Positions 52,123-63,197 of a DNA stretch of 64,000 nt are shown one piece after another (position 1 is the first letter of the stretch; each line of letters starts with the position of its first letter). This DNA is from Platanthera guangdongensis (lineage: Eukaryota; Streptophyta; Magnoliopsida; Asparagales; Orchidaceae). A program made the translations under genes and the position numbers. Where the stretch lies: positions 115,874,568 to 115,938,567 of the forward strand of contig CM077153.1 of the NCBI GenBank assembly GCA_039583875.1. The letters are read 5' to 3'. Under the pieces are notes generated by a model. It was given only the letters and a program-made list of their open reading frames with translations, had not been told where the DNA came from and did not search any database.

Positions 52123-52783
52123 AATCATCAATATCATCATCATCTTTATCAGAAGAGGATCCCTGAGTATTATCATATAAGTCATCCAGAGCTTTTAGAA
52201 GATCTTTAGAAATCTGCTTTTCAGCCTGAGGCTGTACTGGAGGTTCTGGAGCTGGAGCAACTGTTTCACGTATATGTTCAGCAACTGATAAATTTTCTGC
52301 TTCTATATCTGCCATGATGATTTCATCCAAATCAGGAAGAGGGCTGTCATCCATCTTGTATGTTGGAGCAGAGACAGTCTCTGGAGAAGAAATATCCTTG
52401 GGAGCTGACATTGTTTGAATCTTTATAACTGTAAAACTGTCCTTAAGTTGCTTGGCAACTGTGGGACTTATTGGCACTGTATATGGTACAATAGCCAAAG
52501 AATGCTTATAAGAAGAGCTGGGCAGATTGTTTCTATAGACAAGATTGAATAAGTCTAATAAAGAACACAGACTAACTGTGGGATTTATTACATAATCACC
52601 ATCAGTTTCAATTTCAGCCATAACTGGCTCATCCATATCTGTATCTGAATCAAGTAAATCTATTATATCAGTAGGAGTGGCTGTTTACTCTGAAGAATCA
52701 TCAGACATTATTTCATCTGTTGCTACTTCTGCAGCTTCAGCTACTGCTACTGCTACTGCTGCTTCTACTGCTGCTGCTTCTAC

Positions 52784-52814
<31 letters not shown>

Positions 52815-54342
52815 TTTGTTGTTGCTGCTTCTTTTGTCACCACTGGAGCTTCTTCATCATGGAGCATCTCCCCCTGACTGGTTTCAGGGGGTCCTGAATC
52901 CAGTCCCCCAGAAGAAGGGACATGGGATAAAGCAGTAATTTTGGTAGAGAGAGTGTTGATGGAAGCAGTGAGGGGAGCTAGAGCATCATCTAGAAGTTTA
53001 TTAAGGGTGGGAGAGATGAATGCTAGCAGATCTTTAGCAATGTCAGAGAAGTTAAGATAGAGGGATTCTTGAGCAGTGGAGGAGTAGAGATTGTGATGAC
53101 CACAATTTGAACAGACAAAAAATGCACTGGACATATCTGTGTGTGTGTGTGTAGTCAGGTACAGTAGATGGAAGGTTAGTTTTGATGAGTAGAGGGAAGG
53201 GGCCAGATGGAGTTGCAGTTGTAGAAAGGGGAACTGTTGTTGTCGGGGGAGGAGATGGGTTCCTGATGTGGAGATGGTGGAGGAAACAATAGATTGAAGG
53301 TGTGGGAGGATATAAATGTGTCAGGGTTTGTGATAGTTAAATGAGGTGGAAATGGAGATTGAGGTGGAGTGTTGTGCTCAGGAGATGGAGCTAGAGTGGA
53401 TGTTGGTGTGGGTTGATGTTGTTGGTGAGTTGGTGAGGTAGGAACTGGGGAATAAACTGGTGATGGAGTTGGTGTGGGTAGATGAATTTGATGATGTTGT
53501 TGTTGTTGTGGTAGTGGAGGAGAAGGAATGGTGGTGGTGGAAGGAACTTCTTCTGGGGGTAGAGGAGCGGCTGTTGTGGCCCTTGTGCTCTCAGAAGGTC
53601 TTGAGGAGGAAAAAAGCCTTGGAGGGCTTGGTGATCTTCCTCTCCCATCTGGCAAACATAGCAGAGGTAAGCCTCTTGGAGACATTGATGAACACGGTCG
53701 TGGAGACCAGATATTCAGGAGCCTTGTCATGAAGGACGATTCCCAGAATACGTCCAAAACATACTTCCTTCTTATTGTTTTTCTTTTTGATTAATTCAAA
53801 CAGCAGCTTGCCCCAATTTGTTGCTTTCTTCTCTACCAGAGCACCCATCACCATGAATTGGTGCCTGGTTATGTAGTCGTGGGCGGTGTGTTTGCCCAGC
53901 AGCACTTTCCCGACGACATCTGCCAAGAACTTATACTCGACAGATAAGTTCTTCTTTAACAACTTGTTTGGGTTCTCTCCAGAGTGACCCATTTTAATCA
54001 ACATATTTTCATACTCCTCATTGTCCATTTCGATTTCTTCTTCACCATTCAGTAAACCGAAAACTTTGGTTAGTATATTGGGGGAAAGGGAGACTGAGTT
54101 ACCAGAAATTGTTCATGTCATGGTATCTTCTGTTATTGTAGAGGTAAAGACCCATTCCTTTATTTCAGTCATTGCAATCTTGATGTGGCGGGTCATAAAC
54201 TGCTTCAGATTTTGATCTTCAAATAACTTCAGAATTTCCACATAGATTGGGTCAGTATGCTGAAATGAGTCGAAATCAATATCAAAACCCATATCAAATT
54301 TCATTGTGGAAAGAGCGATCGCCGGAATCGCCATGAGTGCAC
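52123..54342 (-). pseudogene. El-8: post-pol reading frames (N-terminal and middle parts)
   Basis: The first ATG (54332-54334) opens MAIPAIALSTMKFDMGFDID, with IYVEILKLFEDQNLKQFMTR and, after a stop and shift, HTAHDYITRHQFMVMGALVE, NWGKLLFELIKKKNN and CFGRILGIVLHDKAPEYLV. This resembles the 'putative plant transposon protein' domain of plant retroelement extra ORFs (recalled pattern, not searched). A Pro/Ser/Thr/Gln-rich stretch follows (53.6-53.2 kb), then MSSAFFVCSNCGHHNLY with NKLLDDALAPLTASINTLST, an Ala/Glu/Val tract from a GCT/GCA repeat (52735-52830), and an acidic part up to the El-9 site. A splice-acceptor-like TTTTTCTCTTGCAG lies 8 bases before the ATG. Confidence 0.7.
52735..52830. 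repeat. Degenerate (gct)n trinucleotide tract
   Basis: gctgcttctactgctgctgc-like repeats code for poly-Ala in the sense of El-8. The opposite strand gives a spurious poly-Leu frame. Confidence 0.85.
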
Positions 54343-54360
54343 CTGCAAGAGAAAAACAAA
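54343..54360 (-). promoter_or_regulatory. El-8: strong 3' splice site before the post-pol ORF
   Basis: The sense strand reads TTTGTTTTTCTCTTGCAG|GTGCACTCATGG: a long pyrimidine tract plus CAG, eight bases upstream of the start ATG. The ATG context (CTCATGGC) is acceptable. It suggests a spliced subgenomic mRNA. Confidence 0.55.
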
Positions 54361-54444
54361 GATCAAGTGCAAGGGAACTGAAAACGCGGGACGAAGCTCG
54401 AAGAAAACCTAGATATAAGATTTTCATAATATGAACTGGCAGAC

Positions 54445-54715
54445 TCCGTTCGACGAATATTAAAAATTCTTTGATCTGAGGTCGACGAAATATTTTATAG
54501 TCAAAAAAGTTCGTCGATCTCTGTCAGAAGATGTGAAAACATTTCATCAAGTTCAGTTCGACGAAAATTTCCTGAAGCAAATTCGTCGATCTCCGGTTGA
54601 CGAAACTAGCTTTACTCACAGAGAGCTCGTCGATCTCCGTTCGATGAATTTCTCTAGAACTTTTCGCAGTTCGTCGATCTCTGTTCGACGAACTTTGAAA
54701 AATTTGTCGACCATA
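54445..54715. repeat. TTCGTCGA/TCGACGAA motif array between pol and the post-pol ORF
   Basis: About ten alternating ttcgtcgatctc and gttcgacgaa elements form potential foldbacks. They are the same motif as in the El-8 LTR arrays, though outside the LTR. Confidence 0.8.
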
Positions 54716-54834
54716 GACAAAAATTAAATTAAGGCTTCTCCATTTATCATACCAAGCTGATTTATAAAGAATAGATGGTTTCTCTCATCTAGAGATTTGG
54801 AGAAAATATCTGTTCTTTACAAATCAGTGTAGAT

Positions 54835-56650
54835 TTATACAAGATTAATTTTATTTTTGTCTACACACTCTCTAATGAAATGGTGCCTAATGTCTATATG
54901 CTTAGTCCTACTGTGTTGGACTGGATTTTGTGCAATGGAAATTGTACTTGTGTTGTCACATAGTAGAGTTGAATTATTTAAGTTGAACCCATAGTCTAGA
55001 AGTTGGTTCTGAATCCACAGCATCTGGGAACAGCAACTGCCAGTTGCTATATATTCTGCTTAAGCAGTTGAAGTGGACACAGATGACTGCTTCGTGCTAA
55101 ACCAATAGACTAATCTCATACCAAGGAACTGACATGTTCCTGAGGTACCTTTTCTATCTACCCTACATATAGCAAAGTCAGCATCTGAGTATCCAGTTAA
55201 CTCAAACTCTGACTCAGTGGGATACCAAAGTCCTAGACTAGGACAACTCTTTATATATCTCAAAATTCTTTTTAAGAAAATTAGGTGAGATTCTTTAGGG
55301 TTCACTTGAAACCTAGCACAAAGACATATAACAAACATTATTTCTGGTCTGCTTGTTGTAAGGTATAACATGGACACACCAATGCCCTGTATAATTTCTG
55401 ATCAACAGGCTTATCATGTTCATCAGAGTCAAGTACAACATTAGTGTCCATGGGTGTTTTCTTTGCTGAGGCATCAACCATCCCAAACTTTTTGATAAGC
55501 TCCTTAGCATACTTAGCATGGGATATAAAGATGTCATCAGGTAGCTGCTTCACTTGGAGACCAAGGAAGTAGGAGAGCTCACCCATGCTACTCATTTCAA
55601 ATATTGAATGCATAAGGTCAGAAAACCTCTTGCATAGTTTGGAATCTGTAGACCCAAATATAATATCATCTACATAAATTTGTACTAATAAAATTTGATC
55701 CTTATGGTGTCTAGTGAATAATGTTCTATCTACAATGCCCCTAGAGAATTTATGCTCCAACAAGAAGCTAGTTAAGGTCTCATACCAAGCTCTTGGAGCT
55801 TGCTTTAAACCATAGAGAGTTTTATGCAATTTAAAAACATATGAGGGATGAGTTGGAGAGATGAAACCTGAAGGTTATTCAACATAAACTTCTTCTTTGA
55901 GTTCTCCATTCAGAAAGACACTTTTAACATCCATTTGAAAAACTTTGAATTTCTTATAGGCAGCATATGCAAGGAAGATCCTGATTGTTTCCAGCCTTGC
56001 AACAGGAGCAAAAGTCTGGTCATAGTCAATCCCTTCCTCTTGCCTATAACCTTGAGAAGCAAGCCTTGCTTTATTCCTTGTGATGACACCTTGTGCATCC
56101 AGCTTGTTTCTATATACCCACTTAGTTCCAATGACTGGGTAGTCTTTGGGTCTTGGAACTAAGTCTCAAACTCTGCATCTCTCAAATTGATTGAGCTCTT
56201 CTTGCATTGCAATAATCCAGTGTGGATCTTGCTCTGCATCTTTGATGGATTGGGGCTCAATTTGAGATATGAAGCAGGCATGCATCAAATCTTGGTTGAG
56301 TTGATGCCTTATCTGTACACCAACTGACATGTCTCCAATTACTTGAGATATGGGGTGATCTCTAAGGGTGACAAATTCAGTGGGTGGAGTTGGTTATTCA
56401 ACAGCTTCGGGAATAAATTCCTCTTGTGTAATTAAGTTAGCTGTTGTTGGTTCATCACTGATTACAATATCTTCTTCTTCACTTTCTTCAGCACATTGTG
56501 GAGAAGGATGGCTAACTGCCTCATTGGTAAGGGTCAGTTCATTAAGCTTCTCACACATATTATGTTCCTGCAAAGATTCATTGGTAGAAGAAGTCTTCTC
56601 CTTGAAAAACATGTTAGTTTCATCAAATGAAACATGGATAAATTCTTCAA
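54835..56650 (-). pseudogene. El-8: copia reverse transcriptase and RNase H
   Basis: The N-terminal acidic linker (ESEEEDIVISDEPTTANLI) is followed by the RT. Recognisable blocks are [71 protein letters not shown] (usual A after KS replaced by V), LYGLKQAPRAWYETL, the catalytic IYVDDIIFGSTD and GELSYFLGLQVKQ. RNase H has GYSDADFAICRVDRKGTSGT, a stop replacing Glu in the STAEAEYIA motif near 55063, LLCDNTSTISIAQNPVQHSR and KHIDIRHHFIRE, ending with a stop at 54835. In-frame stops (near 56397, 56165, 55878) and a frameshift near 55340 disable it. Confidence 0.94.
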
Positions 56651-57892
56651 TTTTAAGGTAGATTTGTTATACACCCTATAAGGCTTGCTTACTTGAGAAT
56701 ATCCAAGAAAAATTCTCATTTCAGTCTTGGCTTCAAACTTTCTAATGTGTTTCTTATTGTTGTTGTGTATATAATATAAACATCCAAAAATTTTAAAGTT
56801 GTCTACTTTAGGTTTCTTCCCTTTAAATAGCTCATAAGGAGTCTTATTTTTAAGTTTGTGTATAAGGCTTCTATTTAGTACATAATTTGCTGTGCTTACA
56901 GCCTCTGCCCAAAAGGATAGGGGCAGATAAGCATCTGCAAGTAATGTGCATGCTGATTCAATTAGTGTTCTATTCTTCCTTTCAGCAACCTCATTTTGTT
57001 GAGGTGTTCTATGAGCCGAGAAGCAATGTCTGATACCTTCCTTCCTACAGAACTCTTGCATAAGAAGAGACTCAAACTCAGTACCATGATCACTTCTGAT
57101 CAATGCAAGTGGAGTAAAGTACTTAATCTGTATGTTCTTGAGAAAATCTGTAAGAACCTTAAAGTTATCAGACTTAGATCTCAGAAAGAAAACCCAAGTG
57201 AATCTAGAGAAGTCATCTACAATCACTAAAGTATAAGATTTCCCTTCTAGACTTTGTACTGTTATAGGGCCAAAAAGATCCATATATAGAAAGTACAATA
57301 TCCTAGGTGAGTCACTTTTGTTTAATGATCTAAAACTACTTTTAGTTTGCTTACCTAATTGACAAGCCCTGCAAAGGTTTTCCTTCTTGTAGGGGCAAGA
57401 AGGCAATCCTATAACAAGGTTGTCCCTAGATAGTTTGACAATGTTTTTCAGGTTAACATGACCTAGTCTTTTATGCCAAAGGTCATTATTGTTACTAGTT
57501 GAATTAAACAGACAAATTTCAGATTTAGCTGACTGGAAGTTAACTATATAAATATTTCCTACTCTAGTGTCAGTCAATACTACATGATTATCTAAAGAAG
57601 TAATAATACAAGAGATTTTTGTAAATGATACCTGATACCTTTCATCACATAATTTACTTATGGAGATAAGGTTATGCTTCAGTCCACTTACATATGCAAC
57701 ATTCCTGAAGGTGACAGCTCCAACCTTGACTTTTTCATAGCCTTTAGTCTGGCCACAATTGGAGTCACCAAATATTACTTTTGGTCCTAGCTTTGCCTTG
57801 TAATTGGTTAAGTTGGCCTTGTTTCCAGTCATATGCTTAGAACAACCACTATCCAAATACCACTGTTGCTCTGTGGTAGGATAGTCTTTCAC
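56534..57892 (-). pseudogene. El-8: copia protease end and integrase
   Basis: The open frame starts with WYLDSGCSKHMTGN, the retroviral-type aspartic protease active site (D-S-G) of copia elements. The GAG-pre-integrase zinc end is LWHKRLGHVNLKNIVKLSRD...CRACQLGKQTK. The integrase core has the first Asp in YMDLFGPITVQSLEGKSY, the second in LIRSDHGTEFESLL and the Glu in PQQNEVAERKNRTLIESA, then LPLSFWAEAVSTANYVLNRS and TPYELFKGKKPKVDNFKIFG. It is 452 codons without a stop, the longest intact piece of El-8. A frameshift at the 3' end (about 56640) separates it from the RT. Integrase joins element DNA to the host chromosome. Confidence 0.95.
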
Positions 57893-58400
57893 CTACAATA
57901 AACCAGATTAGCCATTCCTGACTCAGGTTACCTTGGGTCCTTCTTTCTTTACATAATCAAAGCTGGAAATGAATGAACATTCAGGTTGGCTTTTATATCC
58001 TAAAGGGTGATATTTTCTAGGTGGAATGATCCATTGATTAAATTGATTATTTAATATTCTTGGTTGGTTATAATTTTTAGAAGAATTAAAATTTCTGTTA
58101 TATTGAACTGCGTTCGACGAATTCGGGTGAGTTCGTCGACCTAATTTCGACGAATTAGGATGAGTTCGTCGAACTCCAATCAGAGAATGAAAGTAGTCAT
58201 TTTCTGAGCCCCAAAATCGTCGATCTCTAGTCGACGAACCATACTGGTTTCGCCAATCATAGTTCAACGAATAATTATTATATAAATCTGCGTTCGGAGA
58301 TCGTCGACTGGAGTTAGACGAACTGTACATATTTCGTCAATCTGCGTTCGATGAAATCTGTTGAACATTGTTAAAGTTAGGATTTTTCTTTTTACTTTTT
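57893..58400 (-). pseudogene. El-8: gag-pol linker containing the TTCGTCGA motif
   Basis: The frame 58330-57923 reads Asn/Ser/Arg-rich low-complexity sequence with a direct repeat RRTHPNSSKLG/RRTHPNSSN. It is coded by TTCGTCGA/TCGACGAA motifs, so a repeat array has been absorbed into coding sequence. Stops lie at about 57920 and in the last codons before the protease frame. Confidence 0.65.
58100..58350. repeat. TTCGTCGA/TCGACGAA motifs inside El-8 gag-pol
   Basis: ttcgacgaattcgggtgagt, ttcgtcgaccta, ttcgacgaattaggatgagt, ttcgtcgaactc and later gtcgatctctagtcgacgaa repeat at 25-40 bp spacing. Confidence 0.78.
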
Positions 58401-58407
58401 CATTTTC

Positions 58408-60050
58408 TTATTTTTTAGGTTTTAATTCAGATTGATTAGCATTATTTTCTACCTTCTCTTTTCCTTGTTCAGAAACAAATTTAATTGGAGTTGTTAATAT
58501 GTTTTTCTGAATCAGCGAGGGTTGGCTTGATGATGCACCTAAGCCCAGCTTACCATTTAATCTGATATTTACTGTGCTTGTGATATCCATCAACTTGATA
58601 CTTCTCCCATTTAAGGTTTCTTCAAGTTTCCTAGCCTCAGCTAACTCAGATTTTAATGAAAGTATTTGCTCTTGAGCTAATGTTAATTCATCTTTAAGTT
58701 TAATGTTTTCTGAAATAAGGGTTTCTTGTTCAGATAGTTTTTCTCTAAGTGTCTTAATTTCTTTTTCAGAATTTATTAAGTCTATGCACATGGATTTAAA
58801 TTCAATTTTAAAATTATTAGAACTATAATCAAATGAGGATAGTACCTGATCAGCTTCAGATTCTGAAGCTTCTTCATTATCAGATTATTATTCAGGTTCT
58901 GATGGACTGCTAGAGGCATTGATAGCCATGAGGCAGACTTCCCTTGGCTTTGCCTCTTCTTCCTCTTCACTGGAGCTTGAAGATGTAGATTCATCTCCTG
59001 TGTCACTCCAGGTCTCAGGAACAAAGCCCTTCTCCTTTCTCTTGTACTTGCTGGAAGAAGGCTTACTGTACTGATGCTTCCTGGAATCCCTTTCTTTTCT
59101 TTTCTCCTTCTTTTGATTTTCAGGACATTCAGAGATGAAGTTCCCTGGTTTCCTGCACCCAAAGCACACTATTTCTTTAGTGGGAGTCTTATCATACCTG
59201 GGTTTGTCATCATGCCTTGATGACTTTCTCCTAAAGTCCTTCCTGGCCATTTTGTAGAATCTCTTAGCAAAGAGACTCATCAGTTATTCATTGACTGTTG
59301 AAGCTTCAGTCTCTTCTGTAGCTTTGAATGTTATATTCTGCTCCTTTCTTGTTCGTGGAGGAGTCCTTTGTTCTTCAGCTTCCCTGGACTTGATCAACTG
59401 CTCATAAGATTTGAGCTTTCCCAGGAGAGATTCTGTGGAAATCTCATTCAAACTTCTGGCCTCCTTGATTGGCTAGATCATGGAATCCCATGAGCTTGAG
59501 AAGCACATTAGGATCTTGTCATTCACCTCTGTGAGAGATATGTCTTTGTCCAAGGTCTTCAATTCAATGATAATAGAACTCAATCTGTTGTACATGTCAC
59601 TAACAGATTCAGCTTCATCTTTCTTGAAGTTCTCATACTGGGAGATGAGATTTGATTTTCTATCTTTTCTTTCATCTGCTGAGCCAACAACCATTTGGTT
59701 GAGAGAATCCTAGATTGTTTTTGCAGAGGTGCACTCAGCCATCTTTTGGAAGATGTCATCTGACATGGTCTGGGCCAGTACAATCATTGCTTTTGCATCA
59801 GCTATTTTGGCTTTCTTCTGAGCATCAGTCCACTCAGGTGGTGGAACTGCATGAGTGCTTGAAGTTTATGTGGATGTAGAAGCTGTTGGTTAAGGAGGAC
59901 CTGTCAAAATTGAATTGAAAATATCATCATCAATAGAGTTCATGTAAAGCTTTATCCTTGCCTTCCAGATTGCAAATCTATTCAAATTGCAGACTGGAGG
60001 TCTGGTGCTTGCATAATCCTTGTTCTGTGCCAAACTGTGAACTAAATAAA
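58408..60050 (-). pseudogene. El-8: copia gag with CCHC-like knuckle and coiled coil
   Basis: It begins around ASTRPPVCNLNRFAIWKARI, the usual start of SIRE-type gag (UBN2-like), and continues MIVLAQTMSDDIFQKMAECT, NLISQYENFKKDEAESVSDM, YNRLSSIIIELKTLDKDISL and LLGKLKSYEQLI. The knuckle is CFGCRKPGNFISEC, with Asn where the zinc-binding His should be. An acidic Ser/Glu tract follows (STSSSSSEEEEEAK), then a heptad-like coiled coil (INSEKEIKTLREKLSEQETL, LAQEQILSLKSELAEARKLE). Five or more in-frame stops and a frameshift near 58790 break it. No clear ATG is seen at the front. Confidence 0.9.
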
Positions 60051-60125
60051 CCTAAGAGAAATAAAGATCAGATCTAACACAGGATCTTTTGGTTCAAGGG
60101 TTAGCTATTACAACCAAGGGAAACC

Positions 60126-60137
60126 GCTTTGATACCA
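60126..60137 (-). promoter_or_regulatory. El-8 primer binding site
   Basis: The sense strand reads TGGTATCAAAGCGG two bases inside the right LTR; it is an iMet-type PBS with one mismatch (A for G). Confidence 0.85.
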
Positions 60138-60139
60138 AT

Positions 60140-61734
60140 TGAAAGATGGGGTTAGACCTGATTTACTCTAGAGGGGGTGAATAGAGTAATTTGAAATCTT
60201 TTTGTTGTTTATAAACTAATATCAGAGTAATGAAATAAGAGATAGCAAGATTAACAGAAAACAAAAGTAGCCTAAGTTAATCTAATCTAACACAACACAA
60301 ATAACCTAATCTATCACAGCCACAACAAGAACAAAAAGAAAAGGGCAACCAGACAACACAAGAACTTTTACAGTGGTTCCCCAACCTGGGTACATCTACT
60401 CTTCTACCACCCTGGTAGGAATCCACTAGCAGGTTTTGATCAGGTGACTGCCACCAATGAGCTTTTGATCAGGTGCTTAAAAACCAAAATAAACTTTTGA
60501 AGGGAGTTAATAAACCCTTTATATAGAGGGGGAGAGAGATTGATGGTGTCTTCAACAGAGAAGACAAGTGGATTTTTATTGTCATGGACTACTTTCAATA
60601 TCACTTGGAGTCTTGCACAGGGTGTAGGTCTTTAGTCTTCAGCCTTGACTTCAAAATGATATCCAGGAACTTCTGACTGATAGAGGTTTGTTGTCCTTGA
60701 AAGCTCCTGGAGTGAAGGTTGAAGAAGGCTCCTGATTTTTGATGATTGTTCTTCTTCTTCTTCTTCAGTAATGTCAAGGAGAAAACAAACTGTTTTCTGT
60801 ACAGAGAAGATTCAGAATACTTTGTTGTAGATCTCTTCTCTGTATCTGTATTCATGTGTGTTATCAGTTCTCTATGTTACTCTGGAAAAGAAAAACTCTT
60901 TTATATCTTCAGTCGAATTCTCCTTTTGAATTTTGAATTCCAATGCATTAATTGCTGACGGCCTCGAGAATGAAAATCAGCTGGAGAGAATATTTGCATT
61001 AATGAATTTCCCTAACTGTCCTATTTAAAAGAGCAAGTAATTAGCCTGATGAAGACCATAATCAATACTGCCACTAACAGCTATATTCAGAGAATATATG
61101 TATTAATTACTCAGGAAAATACTGCTAGATAATATGGAATAATGACAGAAATTGAGGGAAATTTCTAAGTCTGGAACTGCACAGAAATCGTCGACCAGAG
61201 AACAGATTTCGTCGACCTAAGATCAAAGTTCGTCGACCTGATAAATCATGTTCGTTGATCTGAGAATTCTTGTTCATCGACCTGAGAACCAAGTTTGTCG
61301 ACCGGAGTTCAGCTAACTGCTTTCTACGAAAAACTTCCCAATTCTGTGCACCAAGTTCGTCGAGCTGATAATATAACTTCGTCCACCTGATTTCAGAGAA
61401 AGTATTTTAGACTTAATGTGTTGAAGTTGAAATTCCAGAATTTGTCTACCTGAGCTCGAATATCGTCGAGCTGAACTCAGAGAATTGACTCTGAGTTCAT
61501 CGAGCGGAGCACGACTTTCGTCGAGCTGAGTTCGACAAATGTCGAATTCATTTTTCTGAACTTGATTTTCTTCAAGTCTTTGAGTCTTCTGTTGTCTTCT
61601 GTTGGCTGGTCCATGTGTGGTTGATTCTAAGAACTTAGACTAAACTCTAGGACACAGACATGACCCTGGATATACATGGTGGGTCAATTATCCTAGTTAG
61701 TGAACCTAGCCCAAATCCAACTAGGGATCTAACA
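60140..61734 (-). mobile_element. El-8: 5' LTR (right copy, 1595 bp)
   Basis: Bounds are tgaaagatggggtt and gggatctaaca. A TATA box in sense (TATAAAAG, plus-strand 60898-60905) lies about 280 bp downstream of the TTCGTCGA array (61185-61555). In a 185-base stretch of the array I saw about 11 differences from the left LTR, mostly at CpG. Confidence 0.95.
61185..61555. repeat. TTCGTCGACCTGAG motif array in the U3 of El-8 (right)
   Basis: Same array as 38655-39020; spacing 20-35 bp. Several motifs are degraded by C-to-T or G-to-A changes. Confidence 0.8.
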
Positions 61735-62293
61735 GGAGCGGAGTTGTTCTTCATGCTATTAGAGACTGTAGAGCTGAAGTCTCATCTGGGTGACATTCCT
61801 ATCGTGTCAGAGTTCGCGGATGTGTTCCCTAAGGATCTCCCTGGGATTCCACCCCAGCGAGAGATCGACTTCCCTATTGATCCGGTGCCAAGTGCGAAAC
61901 CTGTGTCATGTGCACCATACAGAGTGGCGCCAAAGGAGATGGCAGAGCTGAAGGTTCAGCTGCAGGAATTGCTAGAGCAGGGTTACATACGTCCAAGTGG
62001 TTCACCTTGGAGTGCGCCGGTCCTTTTCGTGAAAAAGAAGGACGGGAGCCTGCGTCTAGCATTGACTACCGAGAGTTGAACAAGCTGACAGAGAAGAACA
62101 AGTATCTTATTCCGAGAATCGATGATTTGTTTGATCAGTTGGCTGGATCAACCGTCTACTCGAAGCTGGATCTGAAGTCCGGCTATTATCAGTTGCGTAT
62201 AAGGGAGAGTGATATTCCCAAGATAGCATTTGGCACACACTATGGTCAGTATGAGTTCACTGTGATGTTGTTCGGGTTGACAAATGTGTCATC
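61735..62293 (+). pseudogene. El-7: reverse transcriptase, first half
   Basis: It resumes the El-7 frame after El-8: [81 protein letters not shown] frameshift at about 62060 follows, then [60 protein letters not shown] and [13 protein letters not shown]. After FGLTNVSS the next conserved block is replaced by unrelated sequence from 62294 (El-10). The catalytic FIDD box is therefore not in the window. Confidence 0.92.
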
Positions 62294-62552
62294 TGTTGAA
62301 GCCAAAAATGACCTCAACGGGAGTTCAAAAATAGGGGTGCAGCCAACACTTACTTCTCTCAAGCCTCAACCCTCGACTAGTTGCAAAGGACCTAAGACTG
62401 ACCCAAAGCCTCAGCAGGGAGGTCCCACCTCACACCTGGAAGATCTCTGAGAGCTTCCCCTCCAAAGCCAAAAGCTGCGCTAGGAGCTCCTCAGAAAGCA
62501 CTAGGAGTTAGAAGATAATGAAAAGCCTGCCTTCCAAAGAGCCCTTATGGGT

Positions 62553-62562
62553 CTATTTATAG
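62553..62562 (-). promoter_or_regulatory. Minus-strand TATA-like box in El-10
   Basis: ctatttatag gives CTATAAATAG on the minus strand. With the plus-strand TATA at 63117 the region could be divergent, or one of the two is chance. Confidence 0.35.
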
Positions 62563-62689
62563 TCTTTGCTGTCCTGAGATTACTGAAATGCCAATAGTTG
62601 ATCTTCCAATAGACGAATCTCACTGTTTCCCTGAGGGTACGGGGGTAATTTCACCCGAGGGTAATTTGGTCATTTTACCCAAGGCCCTG

Positions 62690-62935
62690 GGCCTCACTCG
62701 GCGAGAGCTCTGAACCGAGAGCCTTCTGTCCAGAGCACGGCGCAAGCGGTCTCGCCTGCCTATAGGCGAGAGCTTCTTTAAGACAATCTGGGTGCTAGCG
62801 CAAGCGTTCCCGCGTTGGTTGCGTTCGACGATCTGGGTTCGACGATCGACGAACACGGGGCGCTTTGCAGGCGAGAGCTCCTTTGAGACGGGAGCTTGGC
62901 GCTTAGCGCAAGCGCTCCCCCTACTTGGGCGAGAA
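62690..62935. repeat. Palindromic repeat cluster upstream of the El-10 TATA box
   Basis: Three cgcaagcg elements (one as tagcgcaagcgct), repeated ggcgagagct.ctttgagac units, and gttcgacgatc/gatcgacgaac motifs occur within 250 bp. They include the TCGACGA motif of El-8 and El-2. Confidence 0.65.
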
Positions 62936-63116
62936 CTTCTCTGGCTAGCCTAATGGTGACCACTGCGCCTCCTGGTCTGACTCAGCGAATATGGGGTTGT
63001 ACATAATCCACGCTCTTTTTGAGCTAGCTCTGCGCTCGAAAAGACACGTCCAACCCATAAATATTCGTTGAGCACGTGTCAACGTCAGGGAATCTTTTGG
63101 TGGGCCGTACCGTGGC

Positions 63117-63126
63117 TATAAATATA
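63117..63126 (+). promoter_or_regulatory. El-10 TATA box
   Basis: tataaatata in gtggctataaatatatgtg lies 81 bases before the first ATG of the spliced frame at 63198. Confidence 0.6.
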
Positions 63127-63197
63127 TGTGCTGATAGACAGTCATAATTCTCCCATTGAATCATCATTCTTCGCCTGAGTTCTCGCCTCCTCTCGCG

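Larger units (their letters stand above)
37592..61734 (-). mobile_element. El-8: SIRE-like Ty1/copia retrotransposon (interrupted by El-9)
   Basis: LTRs of 1614 bp (37592-39205) and 1595 bp (60140-61734) have sense ends TGTTGGATC...CTTTCA. The flanks are ggtgc and ggagc, a TSD with one mismatch. Removing the element brings the El-7 protease linker and RT (VVKAVQKGAE to LFFMLLETVEL) together. The order in sense is LTR, PBS, gag, PR-INT-RT-RH, extra reading frames, PPT, LTR. Without El-9 it would be about 12.2 kb, the size of SIRE/Maximus-type elements, which also carry an extra region after pol. Confidence 0.94.

Noticed and set aside
52720..52938. Poly-leucine frame (possible membrane or signal peptide)
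   Set aside because: It is the antisense of the GCT/GCA tract coding poly-Ala in El-8.
52123..54342. An envelope gene in El-8
   Set aside because: The position fits, but I see no signal peptide, transmembrane anchor or fusion-type segment, so I call it only a post-pol reading frame.
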